Origin: Tipula vernalis
Taxonomy: Eukaryota; Arthropoda; Insecta; Diptera; Tipulidae
NCBI GenBank assembly: GCA_958295665.1
Contig: OY282559.1
Span: forward strand, 135,883,241-135,947,240
DNA length: 64,000 nt
Direction of reading: 5' to 3'
This document shows positions 48,641 to 59,736 of the stretch, in pieces; the first letter of the stretch is position 1; every line of letters starts with the position of its first letter. A program made the position numbers and the translations under genes. The notes under the pieces were generated by a model that worked only from the letters and a program-made list of their open reading frames with translations, did not search any database and was not told the origin of the DNA.

Positions 48641-49373
48641 GGGGGGGATCAAAGTTGAGTAGATTAATCTACCAGCTCCGTAACCTTCCAGTAGGGTGCG
48701 CATCACGTGTGCTGTTCTGGTCTTGTCATTAGGCAGCTGCGTGATGTGTACAATTGTGTAAGGGATAACCTGTTCACAATTCGCAAGTGTACGTACTGCC
48801 TCCTCGTGGCAACCACTGGTAACTAAGGCCACTTGGCACATCTTTGGCCATTTGGCAAAGGCTAAAGTACGGCGCTAAAGGAGAAAACCTTGACAAAAAA
48901 CCCTAATCTAAGGTGGAACAGCATATGCCGAAAGATGAATGGCTGATAGGTTAATCAACCAAAATATGCGGACTCTGGATACCAGGCACCCTCCAGTTTT
49001 ATTTAGCCTTCCTGTAGTAAAGCTGGGTGACCTACAGGTGATTTGCAATTCCGAGCAACTCGTAAGAGTAAAATCAAACGGAATACGGGGCAGGAGTAGG
49101 AATATACGGGAGTGGGACAACCCTCTCGAGGTCCTTGAGCTCCAATGCTACCGTCTTTCTAGCGGAACTATATGCTGTAGTAAACATCTAGGAGGGAGAG
49201 CAATAAGCCCAGATAGTATGTATCACGTACCGGGAGGCAGTATCGTCAGGTTCATTAAGAACCTGAATATTGACTGGACGGATAATTAAGCAGGGGCCAG
49301 CACAATAGATCTTTTAGGTCGCAGTGCGAAGTGGCTGATCGCCCGCATGGCCCCCCCAATAATAATAATAATA
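48620..49373 (+). mobile_element. Nested 5'-truncated LOA-type non-LTR insertion
   Basis: About 754 bp ending in an AAT-repeat tail (49358-49373). The 14-mer atcatttgccgtct flanks it at 48606-48619 and 49374-49387, which fixes both ends. The 3' part, agcacaatagatctt and ggtcgcagtgcg, is like the 3' end of the LOA-type relic at 60690 (cacaatagatctt, ggtcg on minus). The last codons VRFIKNLNIDW correspond to that relic's VAFIKDLDLHF. It postdates the Jockey copy it sits in. Confidence 0.9.
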
Positions 49374-49439
49374 ATCATTTGCCGTCTCCAGTGTAGATGT
49401 CAAGTCGATATGCGAACTGATGAACATCTTGAATTTCAA

Positions 49440-49877
49440 TCAGTTATTAAAGGTGATCGTTAGGAAGATGATTGTAGTATATGGCTTTTGGTCAGTCCAG
49501 TAATGTAGTAAGACTGGAGAGTGGTCAGTAGATAATTCTGAAAGTAGTTTAGCCTTCATCAAATCTCGGTTTATTTTACCTGTGCCTGCAAAATCAAGGA
49601 TGTCAGAAATTTTTCTACGATCAGTAGGCCAATAAGTTGGATGGCCACACGATGCAACATCGTAATGATTTTCCTGAATAACATTCATTAATTGACGTCC
49701 CCTTGGAGTAGTCAATCTTGAGGTATGTTTGGCATTAAAGTCTCCGGCGACTACATAGCGTTGACCTGCCGATATGTTATTATTTGGAGGAAAATATATT
49801 GAAGCGATGACTAAACTTTCTTTATAAAGGTCGACACATACAGAGGTTGCTCGAATTTCTTCAGTGCTACCATTCAT
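49440..49877 (-). pseudogene. APE endonuclease fragment of ORF2
   Basis: 145 codons with SLVIASIYFPPNN, VVAGDFNAKHTSR, TPRGRQLMNV, PTYWPTDRRKISDILDF and STDHSPVLL. These are the phosphodiesterase-type endonuclease motifs (GDFNAKH, SDHxP-like) that nick target DNA. The N-terminal catalytic motifs are not in this frame; a broken frame continues upstream to about 50070. Confidence 0.8.
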
Positions 49878-50097
49878 TCAGAACATAATGGCAAATCCGA
49901 TTTTTTATAATGATAGCAGTTCCTCCTCTACTTCTGCCCAAGGGAGGTTAAGTATTATAGACTTATGCTGGTTTCTTAGAAAATTAGAAAATGTTGTAAT
50001 TCTAGTTTGTGTTGGCTTATACCGTTAACATTCCAGTCGCATATCTTCAGATAATTTATCGGAGACATTCTAGTTTCTGGATTATATTGATTTAATT

Positions 50098-50937
50098 TTA
50101 CAGCATTTCTTGTAGCATATTTTGCGTTGTTGATATTAACTGCATCAACATTTGCATACAGTTATTCAGGGTAGGTTCAGCATGTGAAGGTTTACCACTG
50201 AGAACGCTTGCATATGTTGGTTTCCAGGCTGATGTTCTGGGCGAACGAGTTTCATTCGGCGAATCCGAAGGTATTTTATTCTGCATATACGAAGGCATAT
50301 TATTCAGCGCGACATTTGAATAATATTTCTATAGACTGGGCATCCCCGGAAGCTTGCAGTGTGGTTTCCGCCGCAGTTGCTGCATTTCTTTACTGTTGGG
50401 AAATTTTTTGTTTTCGGGCGGGATACTATTGGTTGGGTGTAGTTCACAGCATACAATGCATACGGATATCACCTTGCAATAAGTTGTGGAGTGACCATAT
50501 CCTTGGCAGTTTAAACACTGAATTGGTCCGGACCTTTTATTTGGTTCTTCAACAGTTCTGCGTTTATGCATGAGATATTTTAATTTATATATTGGATGAA
50601 TTTCTCTCTTTTTCAAAGTGCTTTCAGATGGAACCAGCTCAACTTTGACCATTGGTTGTGTTTGCTTCAAGCGGTCTATGTACATTCTGTATTTTAAATC
50701 CATCTTCAACAAGCGCGGCCTAGATTTCGGCACGCTCAAGCACGCTTGATTTAAGTTCTTGCACCTTTTTGTGTGTATCAGCTTCACGCAAGTATATTGT
50801 AGGTGGCTTATATTTTCGATTTGCCTGTTCTTGAATGTTTGCATTTTCAGGTTCGCTCTCCACCACGTCCTTATCGACGAACATTTCAAATCGGTTTTTA
50901 GCGATACTTTTTCGACATTTGGTTTCTTATTTGTCAA
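50098..50937 (-). pseudogene. Jockey-type ORF1 with zinc knuckles, broken
   Basis: The frame 50937-50329 contains RSGPIQCLNCQGYGHSTTYC (a CX2CX4HX4C knuckle) and a second Cys/His cluster CIVCCELH. The frame 50298-50098 continues with SPRTSAWKPTYASVLSGKPS, a Pro/Ser-rich linker, and QLISTTQNMLQEML, typical of the ends of jockey-group ORF1 proteins. A frame break separates the two around 50300-50340. Family role: RNA binding in the retrotransposition RNP. Confidence 0.7.
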
Positions 50938-51190
50938 TAGTTTTTGAGTTTTTTGGGCTCTCTCTTTTCCGTTTAACAGTACTACATCGATCGATGCCAG
51001 TTTGTGTCATATGTACATTACGTTTAGTGCTCTCTATAAGGCTTGTATCCCTGCTGCGCTTTCCAAGGTGTATATTCGTCGTGTCATTTACCACTTCTGG
51101 CTCTGTATTCGATAATGAATTTTTTGAAATTGATCGATGGATAGTACTTGTAGGCGATTTCGTTAGGCCATTCCCTTATCCTCGACCTAG

Positions 51191-51434
51191 GGGCGCGCCC
51201 GATGGGAGATCCAGCAATTCCACATGGAGATCAGCCATATTTAAAAATGGAACAACAATTAAAAGAAAATCTTCTGGTCAAGATTTTGGCTACTCTGGAA
51301 TTTGTTATTTCGGTAAAGTCAGGGGTTCTATTTATATTGTCTTATCTAACTCTGGGTGGGAACTGAAGAATCGGGGTTTCAGGGGTGATCATTATCTTGT
51401 CCAGAATCCTTTTCTTAATTTGTTACATTTTTAA
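51191..51434. other. Unassigned sequence between Jockey relic and satellite
   Basis: Possible 5' part of the Jockey element or host sequence; a plus-strand frame to 51434 has no motif. Confidence 0.3.
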
Positions 51435-51985
51435 TAAGAGAAGGCTACACATTTATTGATGTAGCGATAATTCTAGCAAACAAACTAGATTCAGAATCGG
51501 CTTAAAGGTAGCCAATGGAACTCTGTTACAATGCCGAAATATCAAATGTTTCAAAGTCACCATTATTTTTTAATTATAAGAAGGCAATACATTTGTTGTT
51601 GTGGCAAAAATTTTAACTAGCAAATCGAATTCAGAAGTATCCGAGAGGCAGCCAATAGGTCACCCTAGTTTACAGATATAATAAATTTTCACTATCACCA
51701 TAATATAGGTATGGAAAGGCAATTCTTTTATTGATGTAGCGTGTATTCTAACGTGAGTTCAAAGTTGACTCAGAGTTAGACTCTAAGACCTTTTATTATA
51801 CTGATATAACAAATTTACAGAGTCACCATAATTTTCATCTATGAAAAGCTAATACATTTGTTGATGTGGTCAAAACTCTAACAAAGGAAACCAGGTTTAG
51901 AATTAGCTGAGAGTTAATCTAATAGCACCCCTTACTATATAACGATATAACAAATTTTCAGATTTAAAATTGTTTGAAGCTGAAA
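51435..51985. repeat. Diverged satellite, about four 130-145-bp units
   Basis: Anchors aggctacacatttattgatg (about 51439), aaggcaatacatttgttg (51584), aaaggcaattcttttattga (51716) and aaagctaatacatttgttga (51845) repeat with spacing near 145, 132 and 129. Each unit also carries a gagt/aagtcaccat..tt word and gatataacaaat. Confidence 0.85.
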
Positions 51986-52734
51986 AGATGTTAGCTGAAG
52001 AGATCTAGTATCCAAGCTAAATAGACACACCACCGATAGATCGAACATATCAGTTGAAGACACATTAATAATAAACACGAGCACTTTTAATCCAGCCCCC
52101 GAAATTAAATTGGCCTAGCTAATAATTCCACCATTTTAGTAAAAATATTTGGTGGAGCTACTAAGAGTAGAATTCTACTCACTTGATAACTACATTGAGA
52201 CACTTAATTAGTTACGTAAACAATATCACAAGCGGCAAACAATTTGTGCGTTCGTTTATTGAACAACCCAGTATCAGTGTGGCAAATGGATTAAATAAAC
52301 TTAAACTTCTCGATACATCCAATGACCTAATACGACCAGTGTCAAGTATTTCACACAAAGTGTAGCTACACAAATTAACGAAAAGTATACGTGTACTGAA
52401 AAAGTGTAGGCCTTCATAAAGATGTGTAAATAACAAGTAGAACCAGGTATGGGGCGATATTTTAGTAAAGTATGCAGATCAAGGTTATTGCAGAAATTTT
52501 TGTTATTAAGATAAAAAGAGTTCGGCATGTGCGACAAATTTTTGAAAATTGTGAAAAAGATACCAGACAATCCAATAGATGAGCAACAGGAAATCTGCTC
52601 ATATGCGTTAAAAACCGTAACATATATGGGGGTTGGCTTCAGCATTATTAATGTGTACCAGATGCTTCAACCTTACATCATTTATGATGTATACATACGT
52701 ATGTAGATGATTTGAAAGGGATTCGCACGAAACG
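51986..52734. other. No recognisable gene
   Basis: Overlapping open frames on both strands (60-114 codons) with no motif. Confidence 0.4.
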
Positions 52735-52885
52735 CGGTATTTCAAAACGCGATATGACGAAGCGAGGTAAAGTACAAAACGCGATATTTCAAAACGCGAT
52801 TTGGTACAAAACGCGATATGGTACAAAATGCGATATTTCAAATTTTAATATAGTACAAAACGCGATATGGTTCAAAAAACTGTTA
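52735..52885. repeat. Minisatellite of CGCGATAT-containing units, left block
   Basis: About 8 irregular units of about 16-20 bp built on acaaaacgcgatat followed by ttc or ggt. It ends at the start of a non-LTR relic. Confidence 0.85.
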
Positions 52886-52889
52886 ATTT

Positions 52890-54725
52890 ATATAACAGTA
52901 AAAACCAAGGCACACAAACTGTATAAAAAGACGAACACATCAGCTGATTATGCATTGTATTCTCACCTTCGGTATGAGTTTAAGGTTTTGAATCAATTTT
53001 TGTATGGTAATTATTTGTTAGAAATTGAATCTGGTATCAAGTCCAATCCATCGTGTTTCTGGCATTATATTAACTCTAAAAGAAAATCGGTCGGTTATAT
53101 TTTACCCATCAGTTTCTGTTTGTGAATTATTTGCAATGTTTTTCAAATCCGTTCATTCAGTCGAATATCAAATTAACATCTCCCAGTGACCAAGTTTTGG
53201 TCAATAATCACATTCACTGTATTTCTTCTTTTACGGGGAAACAAATCGAAATGGCTTTAGTTGGAATTCATAGTAAAATGTTTATGGGCCCTGATGGTAT
53301 TCCCTCACTACTCTTAAATAATTGCGCCGAAGCCTTAAGTGGCCATTTAGCACATTTATATAATTACAGCCTTAGGCAAGGTATTTTTCCCCAGTGCTGG
53401 AAACCCTAGTATGTAATTCCATTATTTAAATCAGGACCTAAAAATTCAGTTGAGAATTATAGAGGAATAGCTATATTATCTGTTATCCCTAAACTTTTTG
53501 AAAAACTGGTAAAGGATTTTATTTATCTTAATATTAAAATCTTAATTGTTCCCAACAGCACGGTTTTTTTTTCTGGTAGATCAACGACAACCAATCTTGC
53601 GGTATTGGTTAAAGATGCGATATCCTGTTAAGAAAAATGTGCCCAAGTTGACACTATCTATACAGATTTCAGTAAGGCCTTTTACAAAATTAATCACAAA
53701 TTATTAATTGATAAATTGATTAAAGTGAATTCTAATTTTATTTTAATAAAATAGTTATCATCTTATTTGTCGCAAAGGTCTCAACTAGTACGTATTGGTC
53801 AAAATTATTCTGAGAAGTTTACAGTCTCATCTGGTGTTCCTCAGGGCAGTCATACTATCTGAAATGGTGCAGACGTTTTATTGGTACAACACGACTTTAA
53901 TCGGTTTAGTGATTGGACTGCCGAAAATCGTTTAGCTCTCAATATCTCCAAATGTAAAACTATGTCATTTGCACTAATTAAAATATTAATTGTAGCTCCG
54001 AACAGTTTACAAAACGTGGAAGTATATAGAGTTACTCAGTTTATTGATTAAGGTGTTTTGTTTACAGGTAACCTAAGTTTTTCTAAACATATAGAAATGA
54101 TTGTAGCTAGAGCCGGCTCGATGCTTGGTTTCATAAAGAGACATGCCCGTCAATTTTCCGACCCATATACTCTCAAGACATTATATACTGCTTTTGTTAG
54201 GCCTATTTTGGAAAACGCTGTAGTTATCTGGAGTTCTGGTTATAAAATATTTAGTGATCGTATTGAGCGGATTCTAAAAAAGTTCTTAATATTTGCCCTC
54301 CGAAGACTTCCAAGGTTAACTTCACGATTTAGTTTACCTTCTTATGCCGGTCGGTGTACACTTTTGAACATTCGTAGTCTTGAATTCAGAAGAGAGATGA
54401 TTCCTGCAGTATTTGCTCGAGATGTAATTTGTGCTAAGTTTTATTGCCCGGTATTGCTTGACTTATATTCATTTTACCTTCCTAAGAGAATTCTTCGTCC
54501 ATGACAGTTAAGACTGAGCATTACTTTTCATCGTACGAATTATGGAATTAATAAACTGGTCGCCCGTACGTCAAAATATTTTAACCAATATTCAGAACTT
54601 TTCGATTTTAACATTTTAAGGGATATTTTTAAGAGTCGTATTCGAAATAATAATTTGTAACACTTTTTTATATACAAAATTATTAGTATTGTAACCAATG
54701 CTATTTGTTAGTGCTGGTAATAAAT
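52890..54725 (+). mobile_element. Non-LTR relic (Jockey-type RT) within the minisatellite
   Basis: Plus strand, broken frames: SCFWHYINSKRKSVGY (about 53055), the RT start region MFMGPDGIPSLLLNNC (53278-53325), VIPLFKSGP and NYRGIAILSVIPKLFEKLV (about 53415-53510), IYTDFSKAFYKINHKLL (about 53660), SSGVPQGS (about 53830), and SFSKHIEMIVARAGSMLGF then LYTAFVRPILENAVVIWSSG (54060-54240). Stops such as TAG at 53407-53409 and a deletion after PQGS removing the active-site box make it dead. A TAA-type tail lies at 54718-54733. Confidence 0.8.
54058..54504 (+). pseudogene. RT C-terminal fragment of the non-LTR relic
   Basis: 148 open codons: thumb region NLSFSKHIEMIVARAGSMLG, then YTAFVRPILENAVVIWSSGY, the plus-strand counterpart of the PIWSYG/PILEYAS motif, and LRRLPRLTSRFSLPSYAGRC near the C-terminus. 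It is continuous with the rest of the element only through frame changes. Confidence 0.75.
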
Positions 54726-54734
54726 AAATAAACT

Positions 54735-54925
54735 AAAAACGCGACATTTCAAAATGCAATGTGGTACAAAATGCGATATTTTAAAATTATTAATCTTCCT
54801 TCATTTAATAACATTTTCCTTCAATTTTATGATGAAATTAAACATGTACGTTAGAACTAGGATATATGTTTTGAAATATCTCGTTTTATACCACATTGCG
54901 TTTTGAAATATCGCGTTTGAAATGG
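54735..54925. repeat. CGCGATAT-type minisatellite, right block with inversion
   Basis: Begins with the same units as 52735-52885 (acgcgacatttcaaaatgc, tggtacaaaatgcgatatt). After about 100 bp of AT-rich sequence it carries inverse units (gaaatatctcg, attgcgttttgaaatatcgc). The non-LTR relic therefore sits inside a repeat with foldback symmetry. Confidence 0.8.
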
Positions 54926-54949
54926 GACCTGAGTTGAAGATGGATGTAT

Positions 54950-56110
54950 CAAAGTCAGTCAGACAACTTTATTTTTCAAGTCCGACTTGCAGAAACCACA
55001 GAATACTCTAAAAGAAATTTGCTTCCAGAAGCGAGTAAGATTTTTAATCCTCTCGCACTCGTACCGCCAATCACAGTCAAGTTGAAATTTCTATTCCATA
55101 GTTTATGGCTTAAAAAGTTGAAGTGGGATGAATAGCCACCGGTGAATCAGAACGCCTGATATAGAAATTTCACGTTCCATTATTGCTTCTACCTAGATTC
55201 TGTGACGCCAGCAAGGTGATAAGCAGCGGTGCTTTACACCAGATCAGAAACTAAAAACTGTACCACAATTAGCTTACCAGAGTTGAAGTTGATGGGTGCG
55301 GTTCTTTTGCGTCGAATTGCCAAACAATTAAAACCATTTTTATTATCTCAGTATCTTCCGTCACGTTATGGGCAGATTCGAAAATAGTATTGGATTGGCT
55401 CTATCGACAACCAAGATGCTTTACAATAGTGACATGTCCCTTCTAAGCAAAATCTGGTTGACTTGGCATCTCGAGGTATATCAGTGTGAGAGATTACTTC
55501 TAATGATTTGTGTAGACTGGCCACACATGCAGCTGAAGGAGACGGAACAACTATTGTCAGATCTACCCATTATACTTCATAATCAATAAATTTTCCAGTT
55601 TTTTCAAGTTTTGACGATTCTAGCGTACATATTGCGATTCTGTCATGTTATGACTTGGTCATAAGAAAACTGATCGAAAGGCGGGCTGAAGCATTTTCAA
55701 AGTAAAAGAAAAGGAAGAAGAATATGTTTACCTCCGTAATAACAAATCTGTTCCAATGAAGATCAAATTCAGGCAATTGGATCCATTTGTCATAAAAAAT
55801 CAGCATCCCGGCGTAAACCTATACTAACCAGCCTATTTCGTCAAATATTGGATCCTATATATAAGAGGCTAAGAAAGTAATTCGTAGATGCGTGAAGTGC
55901 TTGTTTGAAACAAAACCCCTAAATGATGAATCAAATTATGGGAGAGTTACCAGAGGACCGAATAAAGTATACAGTCTCATTTGGAACAGACTGACAGGAT
56001 TTGACTTTAGTATAGGCATCTCAATCAATTCAAATAACAGCTTACCTGTACATTTTTGTGTGATTCACATATGCCATTCACATCGAAATATGCATGAACC
56101 CAAACACTAA
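54950..56110 (+). mobile_element. BEL/Pao-type pol relic
   Basis: Plus strand, several frames: KRNLLPEASKIFNPLALVPP (55000-55060) then HSLWLKKLKWDE match the RT-RNase H linker of BEL/Pao (FDPLGLL.P....LW...WD). TTISLPELKLMGAVLLRRIA (about 55260-55320) is the RLELCAAVLLA motif. DLASRGISV then EITSNDL (about 55460-55510) is the NPADLASRG motif. KCLFETKPLN, NYGRVT and a TGxDFS word (55892-56010) fit the integrase zone. No LTRs recognised; stops throughout. Confidence 0.75.
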
Positions 56111-56339
56111 ATCATTCTTAAGTACACTGAGAATATTTTTCGATAGACGCGGACTGTGCTGCTGTAAACACATGCTGTAAAATGACGATTTATTCCTCCA
56201 GGAAGTCTACTACAATGCGGGTTATCTAGAAAAGCGCAGTAAAATCCACAAAAATGTGGCTCCTTCTTTGTGAAAATCTTTTTCATTATGAAATTCCAGT
56301 TAACGAAAACCTTTAGTTTCGCCTGAAAGTATATCCGAG
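56111..56339. other. No recognisable gene
   Basis: Short unassigned stretch between the BEL/Pao and gypsy relics. Confidence 0.35.
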
Positions 56340-58215
56340 TAAACTTTTAAATTTCCAGACTCCGCATGTCGATCAGGCTCTTGGAGCAATTGATTATATA
56401 GAGTTATTTGTATGGCAATACTTCTCGTAAAATTTTAAATTTTCGACCCAGTAAATATTATGGCCCGAAATATTTAACTGCCCAATGAATAGTTGTCAGT
56501 TCTTTTTGGAGGTGGTTTTTTATGTTTTTCACCTTTGGTAAATGTTTTTGATGCGTATGCTACGTATGCATGCTTATATGCGTCGGTTTTGTGGTTGTGG
56601 ATAAATTTTGATGACTTTGAATTTCGATGGATCAGGTATAATGCTACGATTTGAAATTTGATGTCCGCGAGGTAGGTTACTTTGTTGTTTGAAGGAACTT
56701 ACATTTTTTGAGCTTTAATTTTTGGGTAAAATTTCGAAAACCTTCAAATACTTTTACTGAATTTGAATTGTGGTGTCTTAATGAGCATCGAAAAATTTAG
56801 CACCCCCCCAAACTTTGAAATACTCTACCAACAAGTTGTGTATCATAATTTTGTAAAAGAATTTAAATTTTTTTGAAAAAAATTTTATCATACGGGACTT
56901 AATTTGGGAATTACTATGTTTGTCGACCGCCTTTTTAACATCTCTAGTACCTACACTTCTCGGATAACTATTTTGAATTAGAACATCACTTAATATTTGG
57001 AAATTTGCGATATGAAAATCCGATAATCTTAAAATTTTTACATCTAACAAGAAAACTGTATTATTTTTGTAAGATGGTGGAAGCCAAAAGCTTTAATTTA
57101 GATACCGATCCGACCAGGTTTTTTTATGATATAGAACTGCAGTTAAACTTTCATTCTTATTACATACTACCATAGTGTCAAGAAAGGCTAAACGACCTTG
57201 ATTTTCAATTTCACATGTTTATTTAATACGTGGTGCAAAACTATTATATGCGTCAAAAAATTATCAGTTTCCAATATACCTGTAAAATAGGATAGAGTTT
57301 AATTGAACATATTATTAATACTTTGATTTAAACTTGTTTCATTACTAGGTTTGCAACTGTTGGACTAGCTGGTGAACCCATCGGTGAACCAAACACTTCG
57401 TAAGTAAATTCAGTAAATTTTAAAACTAAAATCAGTACGATCTAACACCAATTTTAACGCTTGTACAAAATTTTTTGACTCCAGATTTGTATTTCTACAT
57501 GCTTTAATGCTATTCCAATTGTTTAACCAAAATTATTACAAAAGATGAGTCAACGTTCGTGAACAACGAGACCACATCTATTGATACTAATATAGACATA
57601 CATACATAATTATTGGTAGTGACACATTTTTAATTTTATTTTTGGATAAAACTTTGAAAAATTTTATAAAGGTGAACTTACAATTTTTGGCAGACCATAC
57701 ATTCGTGTGGTCGTTAGCATGATAATTTTAAAGAAATTCAGACAAATTATTCTCAATTTTTCTTAAGCATAAGGGCCAATGATTACATTTAATTTTCATT
57801 GCATTGAAGAAATACCAACGTGGTGTTATGAGCCATTTCATCCTAACCCTGAAATACCACTCTCCACATCCGCTGTAATGTTGTGATAAGGAATAATTAA
57901 ATTTTTAAAAGGTAAACAAAACTTTTTACCTAATCCGCAGAAATTTCTAATTTTGTCAAATTTACGACCTACTTTTCATCGTTCCTTCAATATGACCATG
58001 AGTTTGCCGAATCTCTGAATTGTGTTGCTGTTTTGGTTCCGACAAAACTGGCGTTTATCGTATCAACATCAATTTAGCAATATCATACAAATTTTCAATT
58101 GTTGGCTCTTTTAGAATCGAAATACTAGCGCCAGTATCGACCATTAGTAAATTTAAATTATTATTTGATGAAGACACTTGAAGTTCAGCTTTGATAAAGT
58201 TACATCTTCATAAAT
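56340..58215 (-). mobile_element. Ty3/gypsy relic split by a Penelope-like fragment
   Basis: Minus strand. A protease fragment with LMVDTGASISILKEPTIENL (about 58080-58150) lies at the 5' side. RT-to-RNase H fragments lie at the 3' side: LKLKKCKFLQT (about 56690) and QKELTTIHWAVKYFGP then GRKFKI (about 56430-56520), which match the gypsy KKCxFxxxEVxYLG and EKELLAIVWAVKYFRPYLYGRKF motifs. A Penelope-like fragment occupies the gap. Heavily mutated, no LTRs seen. Confidence 0.65.
57080..57830 (-). mobile_element. Penelope-like RT fragment
   Basis: Minus strand: LVSIDVVSLFTNVDSSFVI (about 57545-57600) and EVFGSPMGSPASPTVANLVM (about 57345-57405) are hallmark RT motifs of Penelope-like elements. 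Stops and frameshifts separate them. The 90-codon frame at 56778-57050 just downstream may be further decayed sequence of it. A sibling, better-preserved Penelope relic follows at 58326. Confidence 0.75.
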
Positions 58216-58325
58216 TGTTAAACGTATACAATTTTAACCTATTTTGGGTAAATATATTTTTATAACGGCAGGATCTTAATATTTCCTCTAGTCTTCGGGT
58301 TTAACAGCCAATCAAAACAATTCTT

Positions 58326-58690
58326 AATATTTATTTCGACAATTCGATAAATTTATTATCTTCTTCAGGTCTACACGGTTTTAACAAGACACACAAATTT
58401 TTATTAAAATTTATAGGAATTACCATACCATACTCTGACGTATCGCTAAATATACTATATATATAAATTTGAAGAGTATTTCTTGTTATACCCGAACTTG
58501 TAAACAGAAAATAAAATGTTGTCAACAAACGACAAATTGATTCAAATTGGACGGCTACAATCAAAATATTTTTAGTAAACAAACTTGTTGAATTTGGAAT
58601 TTCAAGAATCTACAAACGATTTATATTTTGGAAATATAGATATAAAATCAATGATGCCAGAATAAATTTGGTTAAGATCGTCAGTATGAC
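58326..58690 (-). repeat. Penelope-type 3' flank, left inverted arm
   Basis: Reverse complement of 60210-60663: shared words (minus strand) are caaatttattctggcatca, gtttgtttactaaaaatat, ttacaagttcggg, gtcttgttaaaaccgtgtag and acctgaagaagataataaat. Differs from the other arm in the length of a TA tract and scattered substitutions. Confidence 0.88.
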
Positions 58691-59736
58691 TCTTTTTGTT
58701 GACAACAATTTCATGATTACCAATAATGTGAGCCATTTCCAAAAATAAACGATTTTTATACAATTTTTCACTGTTCAAATTGTTTACCTGATCAAATTTA
58801 AATGTGTCCAGTATTAGAGGAATGCTGGCATGATTTAGTAGTTTAAGAATTTCTGATAGGTGTTATGTTGTGAATTTCGATATTTTAATAATTGTTTCGT
58901 GGTACCGATGTATTTCAATTGGCAATGGTTGCATGGAATTAAATATACAATATTCGAACGATTTAATTTAGGTGTGATATCTTTAATTTGCCTAAAGATG
59001 TTACGAATAGAGTTATCCCCTGAAAATGTAAGTTTACAATTTATATTGAATTTGCGCTGGAAATTCGGTCACTGATATTTTTAATGTAATAAATTGATTT
59101 ATATATTAAATTTTGATGAACATTGTTATTGGTACCGACCGTACTAACAATTTGCCCACTGTTAGTTTGATCAAACAGATTGATTAATTTGTTGATCAAA
59201 TATTTCGGGTAATATTGATCAGATAATCCCTTATAATTTGATTGGTATCAACTGTGACATCTGTGGTTAATTTTTTAACTCGGTAGACGAAACCAAACGC
59301 CGTATTAATTCGCTAACTTAAAGGGTGAAAACTATTAAAATTGAGAATTCGATCGGACGATAAATTTATCGCGTACAAAATAGTATTAATTTCACCGTTA
59401 TTCTTCCGAACTGATATTGTGTCCAAAAAAGGTAATTAATTATCCGCTTTCATTTCTAATGTAATTCTAAACCAAAACGATTACGATTAAATTTTGATAG
59501 TATACAACAAATTTTATCATCAGGTACACATAACAATAAATAATCGAAGTATTTTTAATAAATAAAATATTAAAATCAATTGAGCTTAACGGTGTCAAAT
59601 AACACTTCGATTACGACATCAGTCACTAATGGAGATAAAGGCGAACCCATTGCAATGCCATTTATTTCTTTAGATTAGCTGTTAAACAGGCTGAAATATC
59701 CTGATTTTAAACAAAATTCTAGAATATCTAGAAATT

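Larger units (their letters stand above)
47501..51190 (-). mobile_element. Jockey-type non-LTR relic with a nested insertion
   Basis: Minus strand, 5' to 3': ORF1 with zinc knuckles (about 50937-50098), APE endonuclease (49877-49440), a nested insertion (48620-49373), RT fragments (about 48640-47760), then the RT C-terminal motif (47752-47522). Frames are broken but the order is canonical for Jockey-clade elements. Exact termini are unknown. Confidence 0.75.

Noticed and set aside
48426..48841. 131-codon minus-strand frame as a host gene
   Set aside because: Crosses the boundary between the nested insertion and the Jockey relic at 48620; its C-terminal half fits the Jockey pre-RT linker, its N-terminal half the insertion.
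50835..51434. 199-codon plus-strand frame
   Set aside because: No recognisable motif, and it overlaps the 5' part of the minus-strand ORF1 relic; treated as a chance frame.
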